From Eopsaltria australis (Eukaryota; Chordata; Aves; Passeriformes; Petroicidae): 64,000 nucleotides of DNA. Where the stretch lies: contig JAVTVJ010000076.1 of the NCBI GenBank assembly GCA_034509425.1, positions 5,270,001 to 5,334,000 of the forward strand, in the 5' to 3' direction. The notes under the pieces were generated by a model, which was not told where the DNA came from, searched no databases, and saw only the letters and a program-made list of their open reading frames with translations. This document shows, piece after piece, positions 23,988-36,170 of the stretch; position 1 is the stretch's first letter, and each line of letters begins with the position of its first letter. Position numbers and translations under genes: made by a program.

Positions 23988-26357
23988 ATAGAAATGTGAC
24001 TGTACTGGATTTGCCTCTTTATACTGTTCAGAGTCCTTCAATGTTATCTCAGTGCTAATCCTCTCAAACACTTCCCCAAATCATCACAAAACATAAGAAT
24101 GCTATATTTCGTGAGATCAAGTATGTCTTCAATTCAGCAGTCTGTGTTCAACAGCAATAGAAAACTGCTGAGAAATTACAGATAAAGCTTAGAAGGTATT
24201 TTCTTTTAATAGTATCTCATTGTATCATTCATGCCACATATTATTACTCATTATTCCATCATTTAGAGAAAACATGTTCTAAATGAATTGCTAGAAATTA
24301 TTTTATAGACAAAACATTTTTTCTCTTAATACCTACAAGGGAAAGATTTTGCTTTGATAAATCTTTGCTTAAGAGCTTTCAATGTGTTCTTGCACTAACA
24401 TAAACTTGCATCAATGACTCAACTACATATGTGTTGTCACTTCTTTGAAATGAGTTTAGTTTCAAAAAATTTTTCTTTCAAGAGGAGTATGTGGGGCAGG
24501 TAGTAAAATTTAAAATGACAACATGGCTTCTCTCATTCAAAGACTCTCTAGAGACTCTTCACCTAAATACTTTGGCTTCAGTCCCATTTTCTTCAAGATG
24601 CTGTGGTAAATAACTGAATAATAGGGAAAGAAAGCTAATATTATTGCTGCATCTCCTACAACAATTTCAACTCAAAAATTTAAATTATATTTTCAAACTG
24701 ATACCTTGGTTTTAAACTCAAGACATTTTGTGAAGTGTAATTGGTATTTTTCCTCTACACTATTGTAATCAAAACTCTTTCTAGAGCATGATCTTCTAAC
24801 ATTAGTCTTAGAAAGACTTTTTTAAAAATTTTATAGATGACTCATAAACTTTGAAAAATGGATCTTATAATGAAAATGCTGACATCACATTAACCATAGC
24901 AGCAAGAACAGTGCGACAGTAATTTATTTACATGTTGCTTTTCAATTTCTTTGCATGCTATTGTTATCATTTTTATGGCATGTATTATTTTTCAACAAGT
25001 TTCTGATTTGCAATTTTGCACTGCAATCTTTAATGTTGGCTGGGGTTTTCTTACAAATTAATTATACTCTTCAAGGAAATTGCTTAGACCTAGAAAACTG
25101 ACACAATTTATTATTGTTTCCAAAGGGAAAACTTAATGTCTTCACTACAGTATGGGCTCAGTGCTATTGTAGTTTTCTCTATAGTGATAAATATAATAAC
25201 ATAAATAATAATGTAATAATAATTCTTAAAATGTATCAGAAGACATCTGTTCAAGTCAGGAAAGATTGCTGGCCTAATTCTCTTCTCAATTCCAAAGATT
25301 TAATATTGGTACAACTCCAAGTTCTGTGAATTTATTACATATTGTACCATTTAGAAGAGCTATACTTATCTCTTTTCTAATGGAATGAACTAAAATCTGA
25401 AGGAATATATATAATCCACTGAATTTAAGCTCAATATTTATGGAGGAGAAGACAAGGACTTTATCCAAAAGAGAATTATGGAAAGAATAATGACACTTTC
25501 TTAGTTGTCAGTAAACTATCAAAGCACAGGTACAAGGAGATACTTCAAGTCTTAATTCATGATCAAAATGATGACTTAGCTGTCATCAGAGAGACTGTGG
25601 GATATGCTGCACATCTGACACAGACATAGAAGAATGCAATTTGTTCAGGGAGAAAAGCAAGGGAAAAATGCAGGAAATATGATTTATATCAAAAGTATAA
25701 ATACCAGTTTAGATGCTACCTGAGAATAGACTGATTGAAAATCTGTGGCTTATGTTAAAAGGAAAGAAGAAAAGGAAGCTGCTATGATTGGGGATTACTC
25801 TAAGCCACCAAATACATACAATGAGTAAAACCCCAGAGAAAAATATTTTTGTGGCTAATAGAAGAATAAGTAAAGGATCTTATTTAGTAATAAGGGAAAT
25901 ATTTATCTAACAAGGGGCCTGTTGAGACAAGGAAAAAGGAAAGTGGATGGTTTAGGAAGATCCTGGAATTAGTTTAGGAGTTATTTAAATTGAAGATGGA
26001 GACAAATTAGACAGGAAAGCTTTTCTCCACCAATTCTATCAAAATGGGAAGAAGTGGTTGAAATGAAGATATGAGTGGCAATACTATGGTAAGATCCTTA
26101 ACAAAGTATCAGATAGAGAACAGCAAAGTAAGAGCAAGGGATTCTAAGGAAAATAACTCTCAGAGCTGGTAAGGAAGAAAAGTATGTGTAAATATATGTG
26201 TGAGCTTCTGTGTGTGTATGTAAAGATATGGAAAAAAATCACTTCAGAAGAGCTGGTAGCTTTTAAAGGAAACAACTTCAAATTATTCCATTTCAGATGG
26301 TGGCTTAGGGGAAGCATCAATAGATTAACTCAGCTAAATCAAGTCTTTGCTGCCCTC
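23988..26357. other. Unique AT-rich sequence, no gene seen
   Basis: No recognisable exon or repeat family. The part 25,580-26,180 is strikingly purine-rich on the plus strand, which may mark a very old repeat that I cannot identify. Confidence 0.5.
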
Positions 26358-26500
26358 AAATTCCACAGAAAAGTTCACAAAATACTAACAGGAACAAATA
26401 CTGAGAAGAAGTATTAAGGTAAGAATTCAAAATTCCACAGAAAAGTTCACAAAATACTAACAGGAACAAATACCAAGAGAAGTATTAAGGTAAGAATTCA
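26358..26500. repeat. 72-bp direct tandem duplication
   Basis: Bases 26,358-26,429 and 26,430-26,500 are the same 72-base unit, beginning AAATTCCACAGAAAAGTTCA and ending GTAAGAATTCA. The copies differ by a few substitutions and one indel near their middle (TACTGAGAAGAAG versus TACCAAGAGAAG). The near identity shows a recent duplication. Confidence 0.95.
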
Positions 26501-27837
26501 CATAGGACTGTAGGCCTCGATGAGAAAAGAGATGTAACTATAAAGGGATTTCTAAAAAAACTCCAGTCTATCAGTACATTAACAGTGCCAAGAAAGAAGG
26601 TGCTATTACGTTAGAGAGTGGAGACAAATTTGGTGTGCTAACAAATAAATGTGTTTGCAGCCTTGTTTATAACACTCCTATTGGGAAGATTCAACCCACA
26701 TCCCCTGTCCCACTGCGTACTTGGAGAAGCTTACATTCTACATGCTCCTTTGCATTCCATTTCACTTCAGTCTTGAGGTGAAATCACAGAAGGACTTCTC
26801 TGATGAAATGCATGAAGTTCAAAGTCTGAAATCTGTTTATTACATAGAGTGCTACCTTGAAAGTTTAGGTGCCAATGTCACTACTCATTATGTTAATTGT
26901 TACAGCCTTTATTCACTAAAAAACTAACACAGAAATCTCATAGGGAAAAGAAATGGTTGCCTACTTTCTATTCATTAAGGTAAAAATATTCTGATTTATA
27001 GCACTGAAGGAGTATGGGGAAGGATTTGATTTTCTGTGGGCTAGTCAGTTTCTTTCCCCCCAATTCATCTTACCTCAGGATATTACAGAAAATGTCAAAA
27101 TATCCCCCTTCAATTTTGAAATCTTATTTTATCCATATTATTAGTACTATCTGTCCTATGGTAACATTCAGAAGTTGAAGGAATTGCTGCAAAACTAGGC
27201 AAGACAGCAAGGAGTGCAAGAAAGCCTTGCAGCATTCCTCTGAAGTACATATTTTTTACTCATATTGCCTGTCCACATGCTACTGCAGCTGTGCCAGGGG
27301 ATGAATAAAGAAACACAGAAGAAATAGTCATCTTGACATGCAGGGGAGGATTTCAGAGACTTAGCAGCACCAATCCATAATTATCTCTGAGAGGGGAGAT
27401 AGTATATATTACACACATAAACTATTAATTGTACTTCATCAGGCATTCCAAGGCACTGCCAGATAAGGGGTGTATCTGGGTATATCAATCTAGTGTGGTT
27501 GGAAGAAAACAATCTCTCTACTATGTCCATATTATCTTAAAAGAGCAGTGACTGCTTCTCCTCTTTGCTCACCTCATTGATATGTAGTTTTGTGCACAGG
27601 GTGCTGTTGCTGACTCTGTGATGTACTCCAGCCCTTGCCAGCTTTATTTGTTTATTTTATTACTCACCTTCTGCAGCAAGATCAAAGGAATGGACCTCAG
27701 TGTGGAGTGCAGGGGAAGGGCACTTTGCACAGGATTAACTATGGGATGTTTTAGGGACAAACCAAGGGTGGGAAAAAGGAGAAATCAAGGTATCTTGGGG
27801 AAGAACAAGTGGGAAAATAGAAGTGTAAGTCGATAGA
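26501..27837. other. Unique sequence, no gene seen
   Basis: Short frames only. The base composition rises in GC towards 27,600-27,800, leading into the GC-rich block that follows. The last part may belong to that block, whose left edge I cannot fix. Confidence 0.5.
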
Positions 27838-28470
27838 TGAGCCAGTTGTGTGCAAGCAGGCGCTGGTCAGTGCATCTGCTTGGCTATGCCCTGTGCCTGA
27901 TCACTACTGTGTGTCCTATCTTATCACTAAACCCCATTTCTAGCTATTTTTCTGAATGGGGGTCTCTGTCCTGTGTGCAAAAGCATGTGTGTGGGGCTCA
28001 GTGATAGCCCTGGGGCTGGGACCAGGAGTCAGAGCAGACCATGTGTCCATGGTGCCAGCAACTGGAATGAAAATGACTGTGAATATTAGTGAAGGTCCTT
28101 CCAGATGAGACAGAGAGCAGGTTGGGAGTGGGGAGAGGACGTGTGCCTCTGCGGGTGCAACCACAGGAAGCAACTGGAGGTGGCAACTGGAGGTGGCAAC
28201 TGAAGGGATCTGGAGTCCAGGCCAATTGCTGGAGGGACAGTCTGATCTGGGAGTGCACCGAGAGATGCATTTGTGTGTGTGTGTGTGCAGGGGTGTCTGT
28301 ACTGGCAGATAATGTTGGGACTCTGGCCTTGAGGGTTTGTATGTCCATATGCCAGCAGCTGGAGAGACTGGGACCCAGGGACAGCTACTGGTCAGACTGA
28401 TGGTCAGCATGGAGCTGCAGCAGCCTCCTCCCTAGCAGGCTTCTCTATTTGGAAACTCTGTAACATCTAT
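27838..28470. repeat. GC-rich block, possible unclassified interspersed repeat
   Basis: About 630 bases clearly richer in G and C than the flanks, holding a (GT)n run near 28,272-28,286 and three tandem copies of GCAACTGGAGGTG at about 28,170-28,206. The words GCCAGCAACTGG, CCAATTGCTGG and GCCAGCAGCTGG recur at irregular spacing. Open frames of 103-156 codons on both strands reflect the low stop-codon density; none has a domain or signal. The texture suggests an interspersed bird repeat, perhaps LTR-derived, but I cannot name the family or find terminal TG/CA with target duplications. Confidence 0.4.
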
Positions 28471-29857
28471 AAACCAAGGAATTAATTATTTTACCCAAAC
28501 CAAGTACTGCATGTCAATTAAGGAGCCTTATTTGGTTCTGTAGTCCCTGAAATTATTTTAGAGCATACAAACATTTATTGACATATATAAAATATAGCCT
28601 TATTAAAATGAAGATTAGGTTTATATGCCTCTTCTCCCTCTGTTTGTATATATTTAGGCAGACTGTAGACTTAAGCTACAACCAACATTATTTAAAGAAA
28701 GGACTAATGTATAACAAGATTCTCCAGGGCGTGGAAGCGAAGAAGTTTAGCAGTTCAGCTTATAAATCTATTCTAATGTAAATCTAAAATCCCAGAGTCA
28801 TAATCCCTGGTTATTCTTTTGGGTTAATGGCCATTTTGCCAGCACCAGATCCTCTGCTCTTTCTCTTCTTTATTTTTTAAGACTTTCTTCTTAAGGGATG
28901 CTAAGTGAAAATAAATGGTAAAGGAAAGAAAAAAAATACTTTCTCCCCCCTCCCCCAAATTCTTTCTCAGTGTTTGACTAACCTTTAAAATGTTACTACA
29001 CAAATTACTTTCCCATTGATAATATGAAAATCATTGAATTCAGAAGTCTTCTAATTTACTTTGTAAAGTCAAATTCCATGCAAGTATTCAAATTATATAA
29101 AGAGCAAATGTAGTCTAAAATTGCATTTTTCACAGTTCAAGAAAATTTCCATGCAAAACACCCAAAAATCTAATGTCATAGCCTGAGTGCCATGTCTTAG
29201 AGATAAGGTATGTTTATTGCATTCCAGTACTCTCCTATCCTTCAAAAACTCTAGGAAGAGAAAAAAAAGGAAGCACAAGTTTTAAGCACTTTGACAACAT
29301 GTCTGGCATTTGATCTCTTAGCTAAATAAGAGTTTCATTACTTTCATGGGCTTTCTGAAAAATAAGATCCTGCATTCGTTCCATGGGAGTCCACTGTAAA
29401 AGGTCTTATTGCTAATAAAGAATTTTGCCATGGCTAATAATGGCAGCGTGTGTGCTGGGAGAAATATTTATGTATAGAACACCAGCATAAACCTTAGTGA
29501 AAATAATATCCTTTCTAAAATAAAGCAAAAAAAGAGTGAGAGAAATTAATCAGATGATCAAGCTGAGAAGGAACCAAAGCAACAGAAATCAGAAGACAAT
29601 ACTTGTCCTTTGGTCTGCTGCATACTTGGTACTCGGTCCTTTTTCTTGATTCACACTTGGAAGAGCAACCAGCTTGGAGCATTTAGCTTAGATAGATCAA
29701 CAAAACCACTACTTTGATGTAATTTATCACATTTATTAATGTCTACATTGCTTGTTTGTGTTTAGTCCATCATAAAGAATAATTTCAAATGAACATTCAT
29801 CATTTGTTTGCAGAATCTCCTTTTCCAGCTGTGAATATATTATTCTAGTGATTTTTA
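28471..29857. other. Unique AT-rich sequence, no gene seen
   Basis: No exon or repeat family recognised. The segment 29,390-29,500 has mixed, non-repetitive composition with several TAAT cores and could be a conserved non-coding element. Confidence 0.5.
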
Positions 29858-29862
29858 GGGAC
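29858..29862. repeat. 5-bp target-site duplication, left copy
   Basis: GGGAC directly abuts the LTR start at 29,863 and recurs exactly at 30,468-30,472, just after the LTR end. A five-base duplication is typical of some ERV integrases, including ERVL. Confidence 0.85.
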
Positions 29863-30467
29863 TGGTTTAACCCAAGCAGGTAATTAAGTACCATGAAGCT
29901 GCTCACTCACTCCACTTCCTCCACTGTGGGATGGGGTGGAGATTCAGGAAAAGAGTAAGACCCACGGGTTGAGATAACTACAGTATAATAATTGAATCAA
30001 AGCAAAACAAAACACAGATGATGATCATGAGGAGAAGGATGATGGTGAAGATGATAATACTAATAATTAATAGTAAATTTAATAACAAAGGAGGGAGAGA
30101 AAGAGAGCTGAGAGAGACAAGTGATGCGCAGTACAGTTTTCACCACCAGCTCAGCATGTCCCCAAGTCATGACTGACCCCTGCAAGGTAACTCCCCCCAC
30201 TTTGTATACTGGGTAGGACGTTCTGTGGTATGGGACATCACTTGGCCACTTTGGGTCACCTGTCTGAGCCATGTTCTCTCAGAGCTTCTTGTGCAGTTCC
30301 TCACTAGTAGACCATGGACACTGAAAAGTCCTTGACAGGATAAGCATGGTTAAGCAACCACCAAAACTTCACTGTGTTATCAACATTATTCTCATACTGT
30401 ATCTAAAACACAGCACTGTAGAGTTATTAAGAAGAAAATGAATTCTATCCCAGTTATAACCAGGAGA
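29863..30467 (-). mobile_element. Complete solo ERV LTR, antisense
   Basis: A 605-base solo LTR of the same broad family as the copy at 57,706-58,241, on the opposite strand. On the plus strand it starts TGGTTTAACCCAAG and passes GGGTTGAGATAACTACAGT (U5/R side). An A/G-rich stretch with GATGAT repeats follows, then the U3 words CTGTGGTATGGGACATCAC, CATTATTCTCATACTG and TCTATCCCAGTTATAACCAG. The U3 TATA region has decayed (TTTGTATAC), so promoter use is unlikely. The element is flanked by perfect GGGAC duplications. No internal retroviral genes remain, as expected after LTR-LTR recombination. It is probably a different subfamily from the 57.7-kb copy, since its middle is longer and GAT-rich. 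Confidence 0.92.
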
Positions 30468-30472
30468 GGGAC
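30468..30472. repeat. 5-bp target-site duplication, right copy
   Basis: GGGAC, identical to 29,858-29,862. Together they fix the LTR ends to the base. Confidence 0.85.
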
Positions 30473-33400
30473 CTACAAAACCCTGATTTTTTTCCTACTG
30501 TAATTACTTTCATAACTTGTCAACATCTTCACAGCATGTAGGCCCTTTTTAACATAGGCAGCCATACTTTCCAAATAAGTCAACTTTTGTCTGTCATATA
30601 AAATCCAGAACGTGCTATTAAGCAGTACAATGTAGACAGTGGCCATCTTTGCTGGTCATGTACTTCACTCTGATTAGTGAATGCTCTTAGCAACAGAGAC
30701 CTGAAAATCAAAAGAGTATTGAAAAAAATCCTAAAAACATCTGTAAGATTTCTTGTCTGGACTTTTCCTGTCATTTTCAACATTTCAGTGAAAAGAAAAG
30801 AAACTCTGCATCATAATTTAATTTAGAGATATTTTCTTCCCATTCTTAGAGATAATTTGCTTATTATTAACTAACAATTTAAGGCTGGATTCTGAAAATA
30901 TCTTATTCTCTACTTTGTTTCACGGAAATCAAGGCATTGTTCAATAAGAATGAATTTATCACAAACTATCCGTGCTGGAGAAAACCTTAGGCAAAAAATG
31001 TTTTCATACAAACTATTCATTAAATGACTGTGAATAATGAAGAAACTAATATAAATTGCTGTCTATTCACAGACAATTCAGTAACGGGCTGGATCTGACA
31101 AACTACTTGTTACAAATAATTCACACCAGCAATGAATATGATCTCTCCAGCTGTATGTCTGTTTGGGATTAATAGAGGTTCTTTCAGACCCATTTTTCTC
31201 CCTACATCATCTGTTTGTTTTGTTCTGTTTGTACAGTTTGCACAAAATTGCTCAGCTTGTGGTATATAGCCAGCAATTAACACCACTTAGCAGCTGTTAA
31301 ATAGGGTAATCGCCTGTTGTTATCCTCATTCAGGAACTAATTGCTCTCAGTGCACCACTCATAAACCCACCATAGCACCAGGTATGATCTGCTGAAGATG
31401 ATCTGATGTGAAAGGGGCTTTATTTTCCCTCCTCAAGGATCAGTTCCACTGGCTACTGGCACCTGCACAGAATGGAAGGACACAGGAGCACCAGTAAGGA
31501 TTTTCTTTCATAGAACTCAGGGGTTTGGTGAGCCCATGGGTGGCCAGGTTTGGTGGATAAGAGGAAATGCAGGTAAAATCACACACTGAGTGCCAGTGAG
31601 AATGGCACTGACTGTATTGCTGCCATGGTTTGAACAGAACAAAGTGCAGCATTTTCTGTGATGGCATCATTTCTGAACGGATGGTTAATGTTTTCTCACG
31701 CCTTTTTCTGACTACTATCCTGAAGACATTTTTAATGTAGATTAAAGAGGTTTGGTTTTTTTTTTCTTATTAAAACTAACTGTTCAAAACCAAAAGAATG
31801 CTAATGGCAGAAAGAAATTGAATGAAATGAATAAATTATTAAGTTATCAGAATTAAGTAATGTGATTTTGTTGCATTATTTACATATGGAATACATTTAA
31901 TATGCTCTTTTTGGTGAAGTATTCTTGAAACACCAGTATCAATAACGTGAACATATTTCAAACATGCGCACATCTTCTCTTGGTCTGCAGTTACCCATAG
32001 AAAAGAAATGTATCTCCTAATACAAATGAAATATGTTTTGCAATTAATGGAGACCTTACAAGGGCAACAGTCAGAAATAGAAGATTTGAGTTTTATTGCC
32101 TGCACATATCTCTTTGCAGCATATTGAATGTGGTTCTAGAATAAGCAATGTGAAGTGAACCACGGTGTCTTGAATGTACCTCAAATATCCTTCATGGCTC
32201 TTATGCTGGTCACTTAAACTGCATAGTTTAGGAACACACATTGATTTCATGCTTCCTCTATTTTAAAAAGCTACTAGTATTCTAATTAGAAAATGCAACA
32301 ATTACTTGTAACTCCTTAAGAGCTGGATAAGAACTCTAGGCCTCCCATAAAAATTGGAAGTCAGTTTTATACATGCTTTTCAAGAGAACGCGCAAGTAGA
32401 AATACACAAAAATGGTTATTTCAGTAAAAATCTCCCTGTACTTTCTATGTATTAAATCATACACTTGCAAGATAATAGGTGCTTTGGAAGGAACCAATTT
32501 TTGATGGCCTGCAAAGTGTTAGAGTAGGAAGTAATTCAACTTTCTCTTCAAGATTATTTAAATTACTTAGGTAAAGATCCAGGCAAATATCTGGGCTGGG
32601 GGAGCTGAGGTTTATTGACTCTGGTATGAGCTAACACCGAATACAAGCCAGAACGTTTTTGTTTACATTGATAATTGCTTTTCTTTATTGCCTTTCTGTT
32701 AATCTGACGCGGTTTATGAGTGCTGTTTGGATGTGTGTACATGTAGTAGGGTCAAGCATCAATTGCAGGAGCTATAACCCTTGCATATAATTCATATTAC
32801 CAAACAAACACACAAAAACAAAAAGCCAAAACCCTACAAATTCCAAGCAACAGTAAAGAATGTAAAGCAGCACAAATGGCTTGCAAGCTGAAGTTCACAA
32901 ATAATGAATAAAATTTAAATGCATCTGTTAAAAGCCAAATCTATTTCACTGTATGAATTTATACTTTGACTATATGCTTGTTTCTGTAAAAATGTTCTGC
33001 ATCAGTAGAAGAGAAATCCAGAAGTTTAGCATGAATTCATTGTTTTGACTGTGAAAATGATGTGTCCAAACATAACTCTTCTTTCTGCAATCCTAGTTTC
33101 CAGAAATTACAAGTCCTATCTGGGTCCTTTTGTTCATATACGGCAAAATGAAAGAATTACAGCTTTAACAATTACCAGCCTGCTGATCGAGAGACCTATA
33201 CTGCTTTCAAAACACATACTAAAAAAGGTCTGAAACCCAGGTTGTGTCCCATATTATGTGCATATACATCAGAATTAGGCATGCATATATACATATGAGG
33301 GGGTGATTTCCAGAATGAAATGCCTCGATGAACTTGCCTTGGTCATTTGTTTACAGATGACTCACACCCACTATTACTGTTGCCTTTCACTACCTTTTCG

Positions 33401-35904
33401 TTTGATTATTAGAATAATCATCCAGAGAGGAGAGTGGGATTTAGAAGTTTTTCCCTGTAAAAGAAGGTTCAGATTTACATCTTTATCCCTCTGCAAAGAC
33501 TGGGACCAGGTGAGTAGTGTGATGACAGCTCTTCAGGGTTTACAGAACACCTCCCTTGGTCTCGAAATTTCACATACACATTCACATCCTCATAATTCCA
33601 GTAAGGTTCAGTGCTTTCAGCCTGCTTTCTCTCCATGTTTCTCCAGCTTCTGCAGGAATGTACTCCAGCAGATACACTCTCTCAGAGGTATTACCTAGTA
33701 GGATGAAAACAGCAACATTCCAACTTTTCCAGGAGCTGTTTCAATCAAAATACAAAGAAAAGCTTTTCTGAAGGTGTTATGCATCACAAAAGAATCTATT
33801 GCTCTGGGCAAATGCCTGATATTCCTATAACTGTGGGTATTATAAATAATCTCAAAGGGAAACATGGCTAAGATTTTCTACTACATAGATCACCTGAAAA
33901 CCCATGAACTTTCAAAGAACAAAAATCCAGTAACCAACTGTGTTTTGGATAGAATACAGAATTGAGAAAAAGAAAAGACAACCATGTAGATTTATTTTTT
34001 TTATTTGATTTTGGTCTTTTAAAGTGACTTCTTTTTTTTTTTTCTTATGATCACTTAATGAAATTTTCAGATGTTTTACAGCACTGTCTGTGATGTGTAC
34101 GGGCAAGAGACAACTTTCCAAAACTGTACCTGTGTTTCACACAACATCATAAGTCTATTTCATTAAGAGCTTTGAATTCAAGCAGTTATCAACAATTTGC
34201 ATCCAAATGTTAGTTTTATGTTTGCAACTGCTATTATTAGTCCTTCTTCCAAAGCACATCAAATTATAGTTCAGCCTACTAAGGCAGGATCAGCATCCAG
34301 TAGATTAGCAGTAATGTGGACTTTCTATTTCTCTTAACAATAAGTTGAAAGTAAAACCAGATACTGCTTAAATAATTTGTCTGGCAACTGCAAATATAAC
34401 AAAAGGGGCCAAAGGAAAAGTACAAATAACTTCAGTGAAATGCCATGTTTATCTATTGGGGATGACTACCACTGAGAAATAAATGACTAGCTAAGAATTT
34501 AACTTTTCTATTAGAACCTTTAAGGTTTGGAAAATTTCTCAATTTTGACCTGTTGTTAAATCAAGAGTTTGTTATAGATGTAATTGAGTTTTCCCTAAAT
34601 TAATTACTAAATAGGAAATCTTTCAATGCACCTTTATTTTCTTTTCTAAAATATCATGGGCACATATATAGAAAAAATGGTGTTTCTGTTCAAATAATAA
34701 AAAGGTCCTTAAACCCATGCTACCCACTAGTGTAGTGCATTAAGCTTTGATTGGTGTTCTTAATCTTGCCCTGTGGAAAAAAGGAAAGACATAAATCTAA
34801 AAACAACAGTTGAAATGTGTCCTGTAGAGGTGTATCTGCCTTACCTTACAAAAGTTTGTTTTGGCATACCAAGTGCAATGGAGAAAATTATTCTGTGGCA
34901 AATATTGGCATTTCAACTGATCACTAAACCCACCATGTTATTAAAGTTTAAATCCTCTACCTCTTTTATGTCACGAAGCAAAACTGAAGGGAATTTCCAT
35001 ATGGAGGGTGCCTGTGAGACATGAGACATGGACTTCTCTCTGTAACACCTTGTAGGGAGCAGTCCTGGACCAGACTGTGGTTAGGGCTCATTAATATTCT
35101 CTGCTGCTGTAGAGCAAGGGCTGCTGGCATTTTAGCAGAAATCATGTCAGCCACTTGACACTGTTCTGGCCTTGAGATGCATAAATTGGTTACTGCTGTC
35201 TTATTTCCATAGCAAGTGAGCAGATGTAGGAAGGGATGGTAGGGGTACCCTTTCGCTTGCTTTCAGCTGACAGCCCTGCTAGCTCCAGGAATTTCTGTTG
35301 TCTAGCTACTTTTTCTTGTTCTTGCACCTCCCTTGCAGTCATGTCAGTAATCGTGAAAACAGATTGGGAAAAGCAAGTTGCTACCCTGCATCTGTTTACT
35401 GATCTCCTTAATTCCCCAGTTCTTAGAATATCTATAAGATCTGAATGCAACAGACTGTAGTCCTGTCGTTGGGAAATGTATCTGGAACTAAGATACCAAG
35501 CTGCAGTTTTAAAACATCTGTTTAAAGTTCCAAAATGTGCTTTAGACAATGGAGAGAGAGCTATTTTTCTGAAAAAAATGAGATCCTTGCTTTAATGAAG
35601 AAGATTTTCAGGACACTTCCAAATCCAAAGCTCTTCTCTTTTTTTCAATAAAAACAAATGTGACCCAAGAAATTTGTAATAGCTCTGCACAAGTCTCTGA
35701 AGCAAGGTCTGTAGAAATCCATTCAAAATATTTTTGTTGCTTAGCTATGGAAATATATTCAGTGCCTCCTAGCACTCTCATTGCACTAAGAACATAATAG
35801 AATGATTAGTTTTTACTATTTTCCCATGAAGCATTTCTTTCTTTTTTTCTCCTGGCTTGTCTTACATCCAGTCCATGCCTTACACTCCCCAAATCTAGGA
35901 CACG
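30473..35904. other. Unique AT-rich sequence, no gene supported
   Basis: Over 5 kb without a recognised repeat. The block 31,235-31,400 looks like conserved non-coding DNA in texture. Frames of 131 codons (33,303-33,698 +) and 119 codons (35,190-35,549 -) are intact but show no family motif, no flanking splice pattern that I can support and no repeat context; the second is listed under findings. Confidence 0.5.
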
Positions 35905-36170
35905 TTGGAAAGGTGTTGAGAAGGAATGAAATTCTTTTCTGCATAGAGATCAATTCGAACATGTAATTTATCACTGCAAGATGTTATGAAGGCCAAAATA
36001 CAAGTGAGTTAAAGAAGGGACTGGATCTGTGCACAAAGAATAAGTCTTTAGTGGCTGCTAAATGTGATCCTAAGGATGTAGCCTCTGGCTTGGAAAAGTC
36101 CCTGAACTGCAATTATGGAAATTTGGGAGCTCTATGAGGAGCAGAACTGCTTGATATAAGCCTTATTCTA
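35905..36170 (+). mobile_element. Ancient CR1/L3-like LINE 3' fragment
   Basis: The sequence follows the C-terminal end of an old CR1/L3-type ORF2 and its 3' UTR. AAATTCTTTTCTGCATAGAG is followed by CTGCAAGATGTTATGAAGGC, encoding L-Q-D-V-M-K-A-K, where CR1-type proteins have LPQ-DVMEAK. Then AAAGAAGGGACTGGATCTG corresponds to FKKGLD, and a degenerate 3' UTR runs to about 36,170. A frameshift separates the two protein pieces. Divergence is high, so it is far older than the CR1 copies at 23.6 or 37.8 kb. Family name and edges are uncertain. Confidence 0.6.

Noticed and set aside
25580..26180. Purine-rich region as a CR1 linker fragment
   Set aside because: Some AAGAAAAGGAAGCTG-like words fit, but the order of CR1 words is not kept.
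33303..33698. 131-codon plus-strand frame
   Set aside because: Cysteine/histidine/isoleucine-rich with no motif, no splice context and no homologue I recognise; compatible with chance.
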